This document shows positions 1-8,165 of a DNA stretch of 23,596 bases, one piece after another; position 1 is the stretch's first letter; every line of letters starts with the position of its first letter. The DNA comes from Fidelibacterota bacterium. GTDB lineage: Bacteria; Fidelibacterota; Marinisomatia; Marinisomatales; TCS55. Position numbers and translations under genes: made by a program. Under the pieces are notes generated by a model, which was not told where the DNA came from, made no database searches, and worked only from the letters and a program-made list of their open reading frames with translations. Location: the NCBI GenBank assembly GCA_002713385.1, contig PAWC01000061.1, forward strand, positions 1-23,596. The letters are read 5' to 3'.

Positions 1-543
1 CGATAACATTTCATCCATGAATGATATTCCTACTGCTTCACAGAATTTCTGTAAAATATCTTTTGGATCATGCAATACATCTCTGGCCTCAATGATAATC
101 GGATCTTCGCCGATCTCTTCTGTTATTTTACGATATAATTCTACCTGCTGGGAAAAGCCCAAAAGCTCTGAACGGGCCACCTCATATTTTTTACTATAGG
201 ATAAAATAACTTCTTTTGGATCGCGAATGAGGAAGCAATTTGTCACTTGACTGATCCATGAAAGATCCACTCCCGGCAGATTATGCTGAGCCATATGTTT
301 TTGATACCATAATGATGCTCCTTCAGGGATAATTCCGGTGATGTAATCCACTACTTTATCCCAATCATATTCCATGGATCGCAAAACCTCTTTTTTACCG
401 GGATGGTCTATATCCGTATTATTTAAATAATATCCGTAAAAAGGTTCATCGGATACGAAAGTATCCGGGCGATTCTCAAAAGAACGCATCATGGCCGTAG
501 ATATATTCCGCGGACCGGACCACATGGCAATGTGTTTAGTCAC
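1..543 (-). CDS. Sulfotransferase-like protein (C-terminal part beyond window)
   Basis: The first 181 codons are visible; the gene runs off the left edge. I start it at a GTG (543-541) that overlaps the end of the upstream aminotransferase, giving an N-terminus MTKHIAMWSGPRNISTAMMR, which matches how such proteins usually begin; the alternative is the ATG at codon 7. The SGPRNISTAM segment (residues 9-18) fits the 5'-phosphosulfate-binding loop of PAPS-dependent sulfotransferases, and R107-DPKEVILS-Y116 fits the 3'-phosphate-binding Arg/Ser motif. No membrane segment or signal peptide is visible, so it is probably cytoplasmic. Its acceptor is unknown, and actual PAPS use is inferred only from the two motifs. 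It is the last visible gene of a coupled cassette with an amine oxidase and an aminotransferase, so it may act on the same small amine or amino-acid metabolite. A nucleotide-binding P-loop kinase-like role is an alternative. Confidence 0.8.
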   Translation of the reverse strand, partial: MTKHIAMWSGPRNISTAMMRSFENRPDTFVSDEPFYGYYLNNTDIDHPGKKEVLRSMEYDWDKVVDYITGIIPEGASLWYQKHMAQHNLPGVDLSWISQVTNCFLIRDPKEVILSYSKKYEVARSELLGFSQQVELYRKITEEIGEDPIIIEARDVLHDPKDILQKFCEAVGISFMDEMLS

Positions 544-1450
544 TGGGTGGGTATAATGTATCGATGTCTTTTTTATAAATGTTTTGGAGCCGCTTTGTTA
601 ATTCCCCTCTTATACCGCCGGAGATCCCATGTTCATCAATTTCCACCACAGGAATCACTCCGGCAAAGGTACCAGTAACAAATGCTTCATGTGCACTGTG
701 GCAATCTTCCACATGGAAATTTCGTTCAAAGACAGGAATATCATTTTCCTTACACAAGCGAATGATGTTACCGCGAGTGACGCCATTCAAACAATATTCC
801 CCGGTGGACGTCCACACTTCGCCTTGGCGCACAATGAAAAAGTTAGTTGAATTGCATGTGGACACGTAGCCATTCACATCCTGCATCAATCCTTCGTCAA
901 ATCCTAACCGATCTGCTTCAATGCAGGCCACAATGCAATTCAGTTTGCTCAACGTATTCCATTTTGGATCCTGCGTTTTTGAAGTTCCCCTGCGGATGCT
1001 TACTGTTCCCAAACTTATCCCTGTCTTTTTCACATCCTCACTTGCAATTTTGTATTCCGGAATCACCACAATGGTAGGTCCGCCCACATTCACTTTGGGA
1101 TGCTGATAAGGTGTTTTTTTCATTCCGCGGGAAACGATAAAGCGAAGATGAATATCCGATTCCATGTTATTGGCTTCCAGAGTAGAAACGATTATTCCTT
1201 CCAATTCTTGCTCTGTTTTACCTATATCCATTCCGATGGCTGCAGCACTTGCGAAAAGTCGCTTAAAATGCTCATCCTTGTGTACCAATTGTTTATTGTG
1301 ATAACGGATCCCTTCCCACACACCATCACCCAGTAAAAAGCCACTGTCAAAGACCGACACTTTAGCTATGCTGCGTGGTACGATCTCCCCATTGACATAA
1401 ATAAGGATCTCATCATTCCGTGAATCAATATTGTATTCGTGGGTGCCCAT
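536..1450 (-). CDS. Class IV PLP-dependent aminotransferase, atypical active site
   Basis: A 304-residue protein of fold-type IV (branched-chain/D-amino-acid aminotransferase, ADC lyase superfamily). Family marks are VFDSGFLLGDGVWEGIR (33-49), GFDEGLMQDVNGYVS (183-197), the phosphate-binding GVTRGNII (223-230) and the TGTFAGV loop (259-265). Ungapped comparison with the usual DPK-x-K-TLNYLN stretch of BCAT-like enzymes puts Asn165 at the catalytic lysine position, with a lysine four residues later (K169). The glutamate that normally bonds the PLP ring nitrogen is Thr198. I recall a subfamily with this SKLNC/ATCNST pattern, so this looks like a subfamily trait and not decay. Its ATG shares one base with the stop of the upstream amine oxidase (TAATG), and its own stop overlaps the next gene. 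Substrate unknown; transamination or lyase activity is unproven. Confidence 0.88.
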   Translation of the reverse strand: MGTHEYNIDSRNDEILIYVNGEIVPRSIAKVSVFDSGFLLGDGVWEGIRYHNKQLVHKDEHFKRLFASAAAIGMDIGKTEQELEGIIVSTLEANNMESDIHLRFIVSRGMKKTPYQHPKVNVGGPTIVVIPEYKIASEDVKKTGISLGTVSIRRGTSKTQDPKWNTLSKLNCIVACIEADRLGFDEGLMQDVNGYVSTCNSTNFFIVRQGEVWTSTGEYCLNGVTRGNIIRLCKENDIPVFERNFHVEDCHSAHEAFVTGTFAGVIPVVEIDEHGISGGIRGELTKRLQNIYKKDIDTLYPPSD

Positions 1451-2898
1451 TACACTTCAATAATTTCCTTGCTGGCGCGCACACCTGACTCAATGGCGCC
1501 ATTCATGGATGAATGAAATTCGGACGTATGTTCACCGGCAAAATGCACCCTGCCTTCTGGTTGTGCCAGGATATCAATAAAATCCCACTGTCCCGGGCTT
1601 ACATAGGTATAACTGCCCTGCATCCAGGGATCCTCATTCCAGTACTTGGAAATTCCCGATTCCCAGAGTTGGGGAGTTTCCGGCCAAAGTTCAGTCGCCG
1701 TTTCCCTAGCCACACGCATGCGCTGTTTCTGGCTCATTTTTCCGAGTTTTGCTGCTGAAGATCCGGATGTAAACGATAACAGGATTCCCCGCGGTCCCGG
1801 CTGGTCAATGGAAAAATGATAGACTCGGCGGAGGTCAGTATCAGTGAACACACGTTGGCCCACACTGCCCTGTTCATCCCAAATACGGCGCTTGAACTGC
1901 ATGGCGATCTTCATGACTTCCCCATAGGACTGCTTGCGGATACAGTGCATCTTTTCATCGGAAAAATAAGGAGTGATTTTCGTTTTCCGCAGAATAGTCA
2001 AGGGCATGGCGATGATACACCTGTCAGCTGAAATGGAAGTCAATTTTCCGTTTTCTTCAAATGTGACTTCAATACCAGATTTACTGTGGCTTATCTTTTT
2101 CACTGGACAGTTATATTTCAAATTTGCTGCTATTTCCTTGGCAAAGCGCTTTGGTAATTGATCATTGCCGCCGAAGATCCGGCCTTCAACTGTATCCTCG
2201 CTAAAAGCAGCTGTATAGAAATTAAAGACCATGTTCAAGGCAGACATTTGATCAGGGGTGCAGGTACTTTCTGTTGCATTCGTATACTTATATAGATCAA
2301 TGATGTCTCGCGGTGCACCCTCTTTCCTTAAAAGCTGGGCAGCGCTCATGTTGTCAAGATCCAGGACATCCTCTGGTATATTCTTGGGATCCTTGATCTT
2401 TTCCACCCAATGACGGACAAATTCAAATTCCTGGCCGAACAGCTTTCCGCCAACCGTCCCTTTATAAGGCAATATTTGTTTCATGGCCTTGAAATCAGCC
2501 ATTCCGTATTTCTTGCCGCGTACGTAAATACCGTCATATTGCTTTGCCGGCAGTATATCCAGACCAAATTCTTTACAATATTTGCGGGCATATTCATCGC
2601 TGGAATCCACATATTCGGCACCCATTTCAGCGTATAAATTATCAGCAAAGGGATCACGATAGGTCCGCACCCTGCCTCCGGGACGGGTGCGTGCTTCCAG
2701 TACGGTTACATCAAAACCGGCTTTATTTAATTCATAGGCACAGGAAAGCCCGGCTAATCCGGCGCCGATAACAATAACTTTTTCGCCGCTTCGATTGGCT
2801 CCGATTTTCAAAATTGAACTTGCCGGGACAATAGCCAAACCGGCGGCGGCGGCTGTTCCGGCTTTAATGAATTGGCGGCGGGAGATCTTTGGGGTCAT
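1450..2898 (-). CDS. Tat-exported flavin amine oxidase (monoamine/L-amino-acid oxidase family)
   Basis: A 482-residue FAD-dependent oxidoreductase. I chose the ATG at 2898 over an in-frame TTG four codons upstream because it gives a standard twin-arginine leader: SRRQFIK (R7, R8), then a small-residue hydrophobic stretch to about residue 30. The Rossmann FAD motif is VIVIGAGLAG (41-50) with the ribose-binding acid E69 in VLEAR and the GGRVRT motif (74-79). The C-terminal flavin motif GRVHFAGEHTS followed by MNGAIESGVRAS spans 449-476. There is no SGGC-type cysteine there, so FAD is probably non-covalent, consistent with folded export by Tat. The family oxidises amines or L-amino acids to imines, giving aldehyde or keto acid, ammonia and H2O2. 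It is the first gene of the cassette and is coupled to the aminotransferase by a one-base overlap. Substrate not predictable from sequence alone. Confidence 0.9.
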   Translation of the reverse strand: MTPKISRRQFIKAGTAAAAGLAIVPASSILKIGANRSGEKVIVIGAGLAGLSCAYELNKAGFDVTVLEARTRPGGRVRTYRDPFADNLYAEMGAEYVDSSDEYARKYCKEFGLDILPAKQYDGIYVRGKKYGMADFKAMKQILPYKGTVGGKLFGQEFEFVRHWVEKIKDPKNIPEDVLDLDNMSAAQLLRKEGAPRDIIDLYKYTNATESTCTPDQMSALNMVFNFYTAAFSEDTVEGRIFGGNDQLPKRFAKEIAANLKYNCPVKKISHSKSGIEVTFEENGKLTSISADRCIIAMPLTILRKTKITPYFSDEKMHCIRKQSYGEVMKIAMQFKRRIWDEQGSVGQRVFTDTDLRRVYHFSIDQPGPRGILLSFTSGSSAAKLGKMSQKQRMRVARETATELWPETPQLWESGISKYWNEDPWMQGSYTYVSPGQWDFIDILAQPEGRVHFAGEHTSEFHSSMNGAIESGVRASKEIIEV

Positions 2899-2955
2899 TT
2901 TATGTTTCAATTTTAATGAATTTTGAGGGTGATTCTACAAAACATTCATCTTACA
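2899..2955. promoter_or_regulatory. Divergent intergenic region between amine oxidase and lipid-kinase genes
   Basis: About 57 AT-rich bases separate the divergently oriented amine oxidase (minus) and the fused kinase/DUF92 gene (plus). Promoters for both must lie here or extend slightly into coding sequence. I could not pick convincing -35/-10 pairs, and neither start has a well-placed Shine-Dalgarno. A GAGGG stretch around 2925-2930 lies too far from the plus-strand ATG at 2956. The assignment rests on gene arrangement only. Confidence 0.35.
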
Positions 2956-4476
2956 ATGCACATTTTTACCATGGGCTATGTAGATTTTTCCATGGAAATG
3001 CCCCTTTTTCAGCCCTACGAAAGCGAATGGATCACCTTTGGCGTTTTTTTTGTGTTCATATTCTTTTTGATAGGCATAGCCGAATTCGTACGCTCAAAGT
3101 TAAAATGGGGCCCGGAAGCCAGCCGTAAGATGGTCCATGTTATCGTGGGGATCATGGTTGCCTGCTGTCCCCTCATATTCAGATCGAATATTCAGCCAAT
3201 AACCCTGGCGGCCATTTTTATTGTGGTGAATGCTGCTGCATTAAATATTGATGCATTCAAGGGCATGCATGATACGCAGCGGAAGACGTTCGGCACGGTC
3301 TACTTCCCCATCGCATTCCTCATTTTAGCAGCATTTTTCTGGGAAAAGCCCATTACCTTGATCCTGTCCATGCTGGTCATGACCTTCGCCGATACATTAG
3401 CATCTTTTGTTGGCGAACATGAAAAACGACCTTTAAAATTCCGTTTATGGGAAGATGAAAAGTCCCTCCAGGGCAGCGCGGCTATGTTCCTCTCCACTAC
3501 GCTGATCATTTATGTGGGCACAGACTTTTTTGCCTGGTTCTTTGATGCAGCGTTTTTTCTGCCTTTGGAAGTGTTGATTGGCTGCGCAGCATTTACAGGA
3601 ATGGCGGCGACCTTGGCCGAAGCCGCTAGCAATAAAGGGTCTGACAACTTTTCGGTGCCATTAGTGACAGCTATTTCCTATGAGATATATCTCATCAATT
3701 ACACTCACGGGACGTTGCCGGCTCTACTGCTCTGGATGGTCGGATCTGCAGCGATCTTTTTTCTGGCTCATAAACTGCGTTCATTGAATGGCGGCGGAAC
3801 TGCAACTGCCTTTGTCATGGGCATTTTCATCTTTGGAACTGGAGGAGTCCAGTGGATCGCCCCTATCCTGGCTTTTTTTATTTTATCATCCCTACTATCA
3901 AAATTGGGGAAAAAGTCCGCTGAAACCACACAAAAGAGCTCGAATAGGGATGTGCTGCAGGTATTAGCCAACGGCGGAATACCCATGATCATTGCCATTG
4001 TAAATTTCTTTCAGCCTTTTGATCTGGCTTATATAATGTTCTTGGGCGCTATCTCTGCTGCCACAGCTGACACCTGGGCAACAGAGATCGGCTTTTTCAG
4101 CAAAAAGGATCCTCGTCATATTTTGAATTTTAAAACAGTAATAAAAGGCACTTCCGGTGGGGTGACACTTTTAGGTTTTGTTGGTTCAATTTTTGGGGCG
4201 GGTGTTATAGCTCTAATTGGTAGAGCGGTAACTGGTGGAGCAGTTTCTGTTGAGTGGATATTGGTAGCTGGGTTTGTTGGTAGCTTTGTGGATTCCGTTT
4301 TAGGTGGCAGTATTCAAGCCAAGTTCACCTGTTCAGCCTGCGGTAAAGAAACTGAAAAAAGAATGCACTGCCAAATGCATACCAGCCACTTAAAAGGTTT
4401 CAAATGGCTGGATAATGATGGGGTAAATTTTGTGAATACGATCGTGGGTGTGGTGATAATATATATTCTTATATAA
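2956..4476 (+). CDS. Fused VTE5-like prenol kinase / DUF92 (VTE6-like) membrane protein
   Basis: About 506 residues, polytopic in both halves. N-terminal half (about 25-270) resembles the phytol kinase/dolichol kinase/CdsA-like group: RKMVHVIVGI (57-66), FGTVYFP (112-118), FADTLASFVGEHEKRP (144-159) and EDEKSLQGSAAMF (166-178), the usual D-x-x-A...G...KSLEGS signature of CTP-using lipid kinases. The C-terminal half (about 277-506) is DUF92: NGGGTATAFVMG (278-289), AISAATADTWATEIGF (365-380), KGTSGGVTLLG (397-407), GSFVDSVLGG (442-451), a CxxC pair (C459, C462), and WLDNDGVNFVN (484-494). In plants and cyanobacteria VTE5 makes phytyl phosphate and DUF92 VTE6 makes the diphosphate, so this fusion may convert a prenyl alcohol to its diphosphate in one protein. 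That function is inferred. Start uncertain: ATG at 2956 or 2971; a TTG lies upstream at 2923. None has a good Shine-Dalgarno. Confidence 0.85.
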   Translation: MHIFTMGYVDFSMEMPLFQPYESEWITFGVFFVFIFFLIGIAEFVRSKLKWGPEASRKMVHVIVGIMVACCPLIFRSNIQPITLAAIFIVVNAAALNIDAFKGMHDTQRKTFGTVYFPIAFLILAAFFWEKPITLILSMLVMTFADTLASFVGEHEKRPLKFRLWEDEKSLQGSAAMFLSTTLIIYVGTDFFAWFFDAAFFLPLEVLIGCAAFTGMAATLAEAASNKGSDNFSVPLVTAISYEIYLINYTHGTLPALLLWMVGSAAIFFLAHKLRSLNGGGTATAFVMGIFIFGTGGVQWIAPILAFFILSSLLSKLGKKSAETTQKSSNRDVLQVLANGGIPMIIAIVNFFQPFDLAYIMFLGAISAATADTWATEIGFFSKKDPRHILNFKTVIKGTSGGVTLLGFVGSIFGAGVIALIGRAVTGGAVSVEWILVAGFVGSFVDSVLGGSIQAKFTCSACGKETEKRMHCQMHTSHLKGFKWLDNDGVNFVNTIVGVVIIYILI

Positions 4477-4507
4477 AAAACGGGAATTGGACGGACCAAT
4501 CCCCGTT
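4471..4507 (-). terminator. Intrinsic terminator after the DUF350-like gene
   Basis: Arms 4479-4490 and 4496-4507 form a 12-bp stem with one non-Watson-Crick position around a 5-base loop (acgga). Read on the minus strand the stem is followed by six T residues (4480-4475), as expected for Rho-independent termination of the hutU-hutI-membrane protein unit. It sits between convergent genes. On the plus strand the stem is followed by A residues, so it is a weaker candidate for ending the kinase/DUF92 transcript. Confidence 0.75.
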
Positions 4508-4532
4508 AAAAAAACTCTTTTATTGTCTCGTA

Positions 4533-4766
4533 CTAAATAACTTTATAGACGAGAACACCCACCATAACGATAAGAGAAACAAAGATCAAGGCAACTCCCA
4601 TGTTGCCTTTTTTGATCTCTTCCCACTCATCAATATCGGTGGAGAGCCAATCGAACACCTTAATAGCCAAACCGACGCCAAACGAAAAGCCAATCGCAGC
4701 TGCGATGGACCAGCCAATGGCTCGTAAGTAATTCAATAAGGTTGATTCAATTCCAAATGGATCCAT
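4533..4766 (-). CDS. Small two-helix membrane protein, DUF350-like
   Basis: A 77-residue protein with two hydrophobic segments (about 15-38 and 56-75) joined by an acidic linker, LSTDIDEWEEIKKGN (41-55). The GLAIKVFDWL stretch and the KKGN-x-x-VAL motif entering the second helix resemble one repeat of DUF350 inner-membrane proteins, whose function is poorly known. The family assignment is from memory of the pattern and is moderate. The start is fixed by a strong AGGAGG Shine-Dalgarno (4772-4777) five bases before the ATG; the upstream gene's TAG stop lies inside that site, so translation is likely coupled. It ends the transcription unit before the terminator near 4480. A role in membrane stress or as partner of the upstream anchored protein is conceivable but not shown. 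Confidence 0.7.
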   Translation of the reverse strand: MDPFGIESTLLNYLRAIGWSIAAAIGFSFGVGLAIKVFDWLSTDIDEWEEIKKGNMGVALIFVSLIVMVGVLVYKVI

Positions 4767-4770
4767 GGAG

Positions 4771-4778
4771 ACCTCCTA
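4771..4778 (-). promoter_or_regulatory. Shine-Dalgarno overlapping upstream stop codon
   Basis: On the minus strand this reads TAGGAGGT. The TAG (4778-4776) is the stop of the 156-residue protein gene and the AGGAGG core is the ribosome-binding site of the DUF350-like gene. This defines the 4766 start and indicates translational reinitiation between the two genes. Confidence 0.85.
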
Positions 4779-5246
4779 TAGTGTGACCATTGAATTTTTG
4801 ATTAAACGCACAAACTCGGCAGAATCGATCTTACCATCTGCCAGTTCAACCACTTGTTCCGCAGTGGCACTGGCGGAAATAACCATATCATCCCGTGTTA
4901 CTGGAACATTAACAGTGACATGGACCGTTTTCGGTTCGGTTGATTTTTCTATCAACCCTGTCTGCACCAAGTAGCGTTGATGTTTCACTGCTTGGCCTAC
5001 AGACACAAAACCGACTATAAGGGCCATCTCAAAATTGTTTCTGTTACTGTTAACTGTAAGATAAAATTTATCTTTTGTTGTTTCTTCCTTGCCAAAATAC
5101 ATTTCACCATCTTGGGTTTTGACCCGGTAAGATTTACATGTATTCGTAATGGTACGGTAAAAGGCATAATTCGCCCAAAGGCCCTCGATACTGAAGACCA
5201 AGATAAGAGCGAGCAATAGTGATTTAGTGTGTTTTATAATCATCAT
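4776..5246 (-). CDS. Unrecognised membrane-anchored or exported protein
   Basis: 156 residues; I do not recognise the family. A basic N-terminus and hydrophobic stretch SLLLALILVFSIEGLWA (9-25) form a signal anchor or cleavable signal. A second hydrophobic patch, ALIVGFVSVGQAV (75-87), could be a second helix, giving a hairpin topology, or a buried strand. The middle (40-70) is charged and strand-like; residues 107-128 are rich in V and T, again strand-like; the tail (126-156) looks helical and acidic. One or two ATGs (5246, 5243) could start it and neither has an obvious Shine-Dalgarno. It lies 36 bases after hutI and its stop overlaps the ribosome-binding site of the DUF350-like gene, so those two small membrane proteins probably work together. 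No link to histidine use can be shown. Confidence 0.7.
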   Translation of the reverse strand: MMIIKHTKSLLLALILVFSIEGLWANYAFYRTITNTCKSYRVKTQDGEMYFGKEETTKDKFYLTVNSNRNNFEMALIVGFVSVGQAVKHQRYLVQTGLIEKSTEPKTVHVTVNVPVTRDDMVISASATAEQVVELADGKIDSAEFVRLIKNSMVTL

Positions 5247-5282
5247 GTTGTAAGAACAGGCGCAAGTTTACACGACTCACTC

Positions 5283-6464
5283 TCACAAGTCAATCGCTTT
5301 TCCATTCTTAATGACCATTTTGATGGACATATCTGTCACGTTATAGGGAATATTCATAAGCATTTCTACGTCCCAAATGATGAGATCGGCCTTGCGGCCG
5401 ATAGCGATGGAGCCTACCTCACCTTCTAAATTCAAGGTTTTGGCAGAATAATACGTGGCAGACGCAAATGCCTCTTCTACTGTCATCCCCAAATGGATAC
5501 AGGCCAGAGAAATGATAAAAGGCATGGATTGAATTTGACAACTGCCGGGGTTGAAATCCGTTGCCAGAGCAACATCGATCCCTTTTTCCAACAATTTTCG
5601 GGCGGGAGCATAGGTGTCTTTACCGAGGAAAAATGTGGTTCCCGGCAGTAAAGTGGCTGTTACACCATATTCCGCCATTTTTTCCAAACCAGCAGTACTG
5701 ACTGCCATGAGGTGATCTGCTGACACTGCTCCCACTTCTGCAGCCAGTTCAGCCGCTCCTGAATCCTCGAATTCATCGGCGTGTAATCTCGGTGTTAAAC
5801 CATGATTCTTGGCTGTTTTAAATATGCGCCGGGATTGATCTACATTAAAGTACCCATTTTCACAGAATACATCACAAAATACAGCAATTCCCTGTTCCGC
5901 CACAGCTGGAATCATTTCAGCACACAGCAGATCCACATAGCCCTCATGTTCATCTGCAAATTCTGGTGGAAATGCATGAGCACCTAAAAATGTAGGGATT
6001 ATATCAATTTCGTGGCTTTCATTTACTTCATGTATTACTTGAAGTGATTTCAATTCCGACTTTGTATCTAAACCATATCCGGTTTTGCATTCTACAGTGG
6101 TTGTACCTTGTTTTAGGAAGCGGTCCATTCGTTTGGAAACCCGTTTGATCAGCTCTTCTTTTGAAGCATTTCTTACGCCATTGATGCTGGCATTAATACC
6201 TCCTCCTTGAGCTGCAATCTCCTCATATGAAACTCCTGACAGACGCAAGGCAAATTCTTCTTCCCTGCTGTCAAGAAATACAGAGTGCGTATGGGGGTCT
6301 ACAAATCCAGGAGTGACGAGGGATCCACCACAGTCAATCGCCTCACCATTGCTGTTTTCTGCTATTCTATCTCCATCGATAGTCAATGAAGTGTTCGAAG
6401 TAGTTTCAACTTCCCCTGAATCGGGGTTATATGATGTTAATTGACCGATGTTTTTAAGGATCAT
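5283..6464 (-). CDS. hutI: Imidazolonepropionase
   Basis: 393 residues, near the usual 400-410. HutI hydrolyses 4-imidazolone-5-propionate to N-formimino-L-glutamate, the third step of histidine degradation, in the cytoplasm. Amidohydrolase-fold metal ligands are visible: FVDPHTH with H58 and H60, RLHADEF with H228, SADHL with H251, and LATDFNPGS with D303. The substrate-site segment KTGYGLD (127-133) and the closing [12 protein letters not shown] segment (354-365) are also typical. The ATG overlaps the hutU stop as ATGA, so the two enzymes are translationally coupled. hutH and hutG are not in the window, and the small genes downstream are not hut genes. Confidence 0.97.
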   Translation of the reverse strand: MILKNIGQLTSYNPDSGEVETTSNTSLTIDGDRIAENSNGEAIDCGGSLVTPGFVDPHTHSVFLDSREEEFALRLSGVSYEEIAAQGGGINASINGVRNASKEELIKRVSKRMDRFLKQGTTTVECKTGYGLDTKSELKSLQVIHEVNESHEIDIIPTFLGAHAFPPEFADEHEGYVDLLCAEMIPAVAEQGIAVFCDVFCENGYFNVDQSRRIFKTAKNHGLTPRLHADEFEDSGAAELAAEVGAVSADHLMAVSTAGLEKMAEYGVTATLLPGTTFFLGKDTYAPARKLLEKGIDVALATDFNPGSCQIQSMPFIISLACIHLGMTVEEAFASATYYSAKTLNLEGEVGSIAIGRKADLIIWDVEMLMNIPYNVTDMSIKMVIKNGKAIDL

Positions 6465-8110
6465 TTCATCATGGGAATATCAACATCCCATTTTTTCGCA
6501 TTTTCGATAGCTTGTTCGTATCCTGCATCTGCATGACGAAACAACCCCGTTGCCGGGTCAGTTGTTAGGACTCTCTTTACACGTTCTTCCATTTCAGGTG
6601 ACCCATCAACGCATATGACTTGACCGGCATGAATGGCCAGACCCATGCCTACGCCGCCACCTTGGTGAATGGACACCCAGGTAGCACCGCTGGCTGTATT
6701 CGCCAGCGCATTGAGCAACGGCCAGTCCGCAACAGCATCTGAACCATCCTTCATGGCTTCTGTTTCTCGATAAGGTGATGCCACAGAACCCGTATCAAGA
6801 TGATCACGACCAATAACGATGGGTGCGGATAATTCTCCACTGGCTACCATGCGATTTAATTCCACGCCAAACTTAACACGTTGTGTATAGTCCAGCCAGC
6901 ATATCCTCGATGGCAATCCCTGGAACTGGACTTTTTCCCTAGCCATTTTAATCCAACGCGTCAATGTTTCATCCTCGGGAAACATTTCCAGAATTTTATC
7001 GTCTGTTTTATAAATATCCTTTGGATTACCGGAAAGCGCTACCCAGCGAAAAGGTCCTCTGCCGTCACAGAATAATGGACGGACATAGGCCGGCACAAAC
7101 CCCGGGAAATCGAACGCATTTTCCACTCCTGCTTTCTTGGACTGTCCACGGAGGTTGTTTCCATAATCAAAAGTAATAGCACCCATCTTTTGCAGATCGA
7201 GCATACCCTGGCAATGTTCGGCCATGGAACGAAAACTTTCTTTAATATATTTGCCCGGATCAGACTTTCGCAGATCAAGGGCTTCCTCGTAAGACATGCC
7301 ATTAGGAATATAACCGTCCAACTCATCGTGGGCAGAGGTTTGATCGGTGACCATATCCGGTACAATACCCATTTTAGCGATTTTTTGCACAATATCGGCT
7401 GCATTTCCTAACAAACCAATAGATAACGGCTCTCCCTTCGCTGCGGCGTCTCGGGCTAACGTTAGGGCGTCAACCAGGGATTCTGAGGCCACATCCAGGT
7501 ATTTAGTCTCTAAACGACGTTGAATTCGATGTGGATCGATTTCAACACAGATTGTTACACCGTTGTTCATGGTCACCGCAAGCGGTTGAGCGCCACCCAT
7601 ACCACCCAGTCCGGCAGTTAATACAAATTTTCCTGTTAGATCGCTGTTAAAATGCTGTTTGGCAGCCGCAGCAAACGTCTCGAATGTTCCTTGCAGAATT
7701 CCCTGTGTACCAATATAGATCCATGAACCAGCTGTCATTTGACCATACATTATGAGGCCCTTTTGATCTAGTTCGTTAAAATGTGCCCAGTTGGCCCATT
7801 CGGGTACCAAGTTAGAATTGGCGATCAATACCCGGGGAGAGGTAGTATGCGTACGGATCACGCCCACCGGCTTCCCGGATTGCACCAGGAGGGTTTCATC
7901 TGGCTCAAGTCTTTTTAATGTGTCGAGGATAGCATCAAAGCATTCCCAGTTTCGAGCTGCTTTTCCCTTCCCTCCATACACAATAAGTTCATCGGGGTTT
8001 TCAGCCACATCCGGATCCAGGTTATTCTGGATCATGCGGTAAGGCGCTTCGATCTGCCAGTTCTTACAGGTGAGTTTACTCCCCTTGGGAGCATGAATCA
8101 CTTTGGACAT
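6461..8110 (-). CDS. hutU: Urocanate hydratase
   Basis: 549 residues, close to the usual 550-560. HutU adds water to urocanate to give 4-imidazolone-5-propionate using tightly bound NAD+ as an electrophile. The NAD-binding glycine-rich region is [18 protein letters not shown] (167-184), the [15 protein letters not shown] segment (123-137) is strongly conserved, and [11 protein letters not shown] (398-408) carries the conserved cysteine C404 equivalent to the active-site cysteine of the Pseudomonas enzyme. The frame extends 17 codons further upstream, but the ATG at 8110 is right: it has AGGAG at 8116-8120 five bases upstream and gives the family N-terminus. Its stop overlaps hutI (ATGA). A possible promoter lies at 8166-8193, or it may be read from the gene upstream. 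Confidence 0.98.
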   Translation of the reverse strand: MSKVIHAPKGSKLTCKNWQIEAPYRMIQNNLDPDVAENPDELIVYGGKGKAARNWECFDAILDTLKRLEPDETLLVQSGKPVGVIRTHTTSPRVLIANSNLVPEWANWAHFNELDQKGLIMYGQMTAGSWIYIGTQGILQGTFETFAAAAKQHFNSDLTGKFVLTAGLGGMGGAQPLAVTMNNGVTICVEIDPHRIQRRLETKYLDVASESLVDALTLARDAAAKGEPLSIGLLGNAADIVQKIAKMGIVPDMVTDQTSAHDELDGYIPNGMSYEEALDLRKSDPGKYIKESFRSMAEHCQGMLDLQKMGAITFDYGNNLRGQSKKAGVENAFDFPGFVPAYVRPLFCDGRGPFRWVALSGNPKDIYKTDDKILEMFPEDETLTRWIKMAREKVQFQGLPSRICWLDYTQRVKFGVELNRMVASGELSAPIVIGRDHLDTGSVASPYRETEAMKDGSDAVADWPLLNALANTASGATWVSIHQGGGVGMGLAIHAGQVICVDGSPEMEERVKRVLTTDPATGLFRHADAGYEQAIENAKKWDVDIPMMK

Positions 8111-8165
8111 TTTTTCTCCTGAAATTAATCGTGAATTTATGCTATTCCTCCCTACACTCAAAAAG

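Noticed and set aside
2899..2910. TTG start for the amine oxidase four codons upstream
   Set aside because: The ATG at 2898 already gives a standard Tat leader and no Shine-Dalgarno favours the TTG.
4479..4507. Same hairpin as terminator of the plus-strand kinase gene
   Set aside because: On the plus strand the stem is followed by A residues, so only the minus-strand direction is well supported.
7039..7404. 121-codon minus-strand open frame
   Set aside because: Lies inside hutU in another frame; hutU is intact through this region.
8111..8161. 17-codon upstream extension of HutU
   Set aside because: The ATG at 8110 has AGGAG correctly placed and gives the conserved N-terminus; the extension has no family match.
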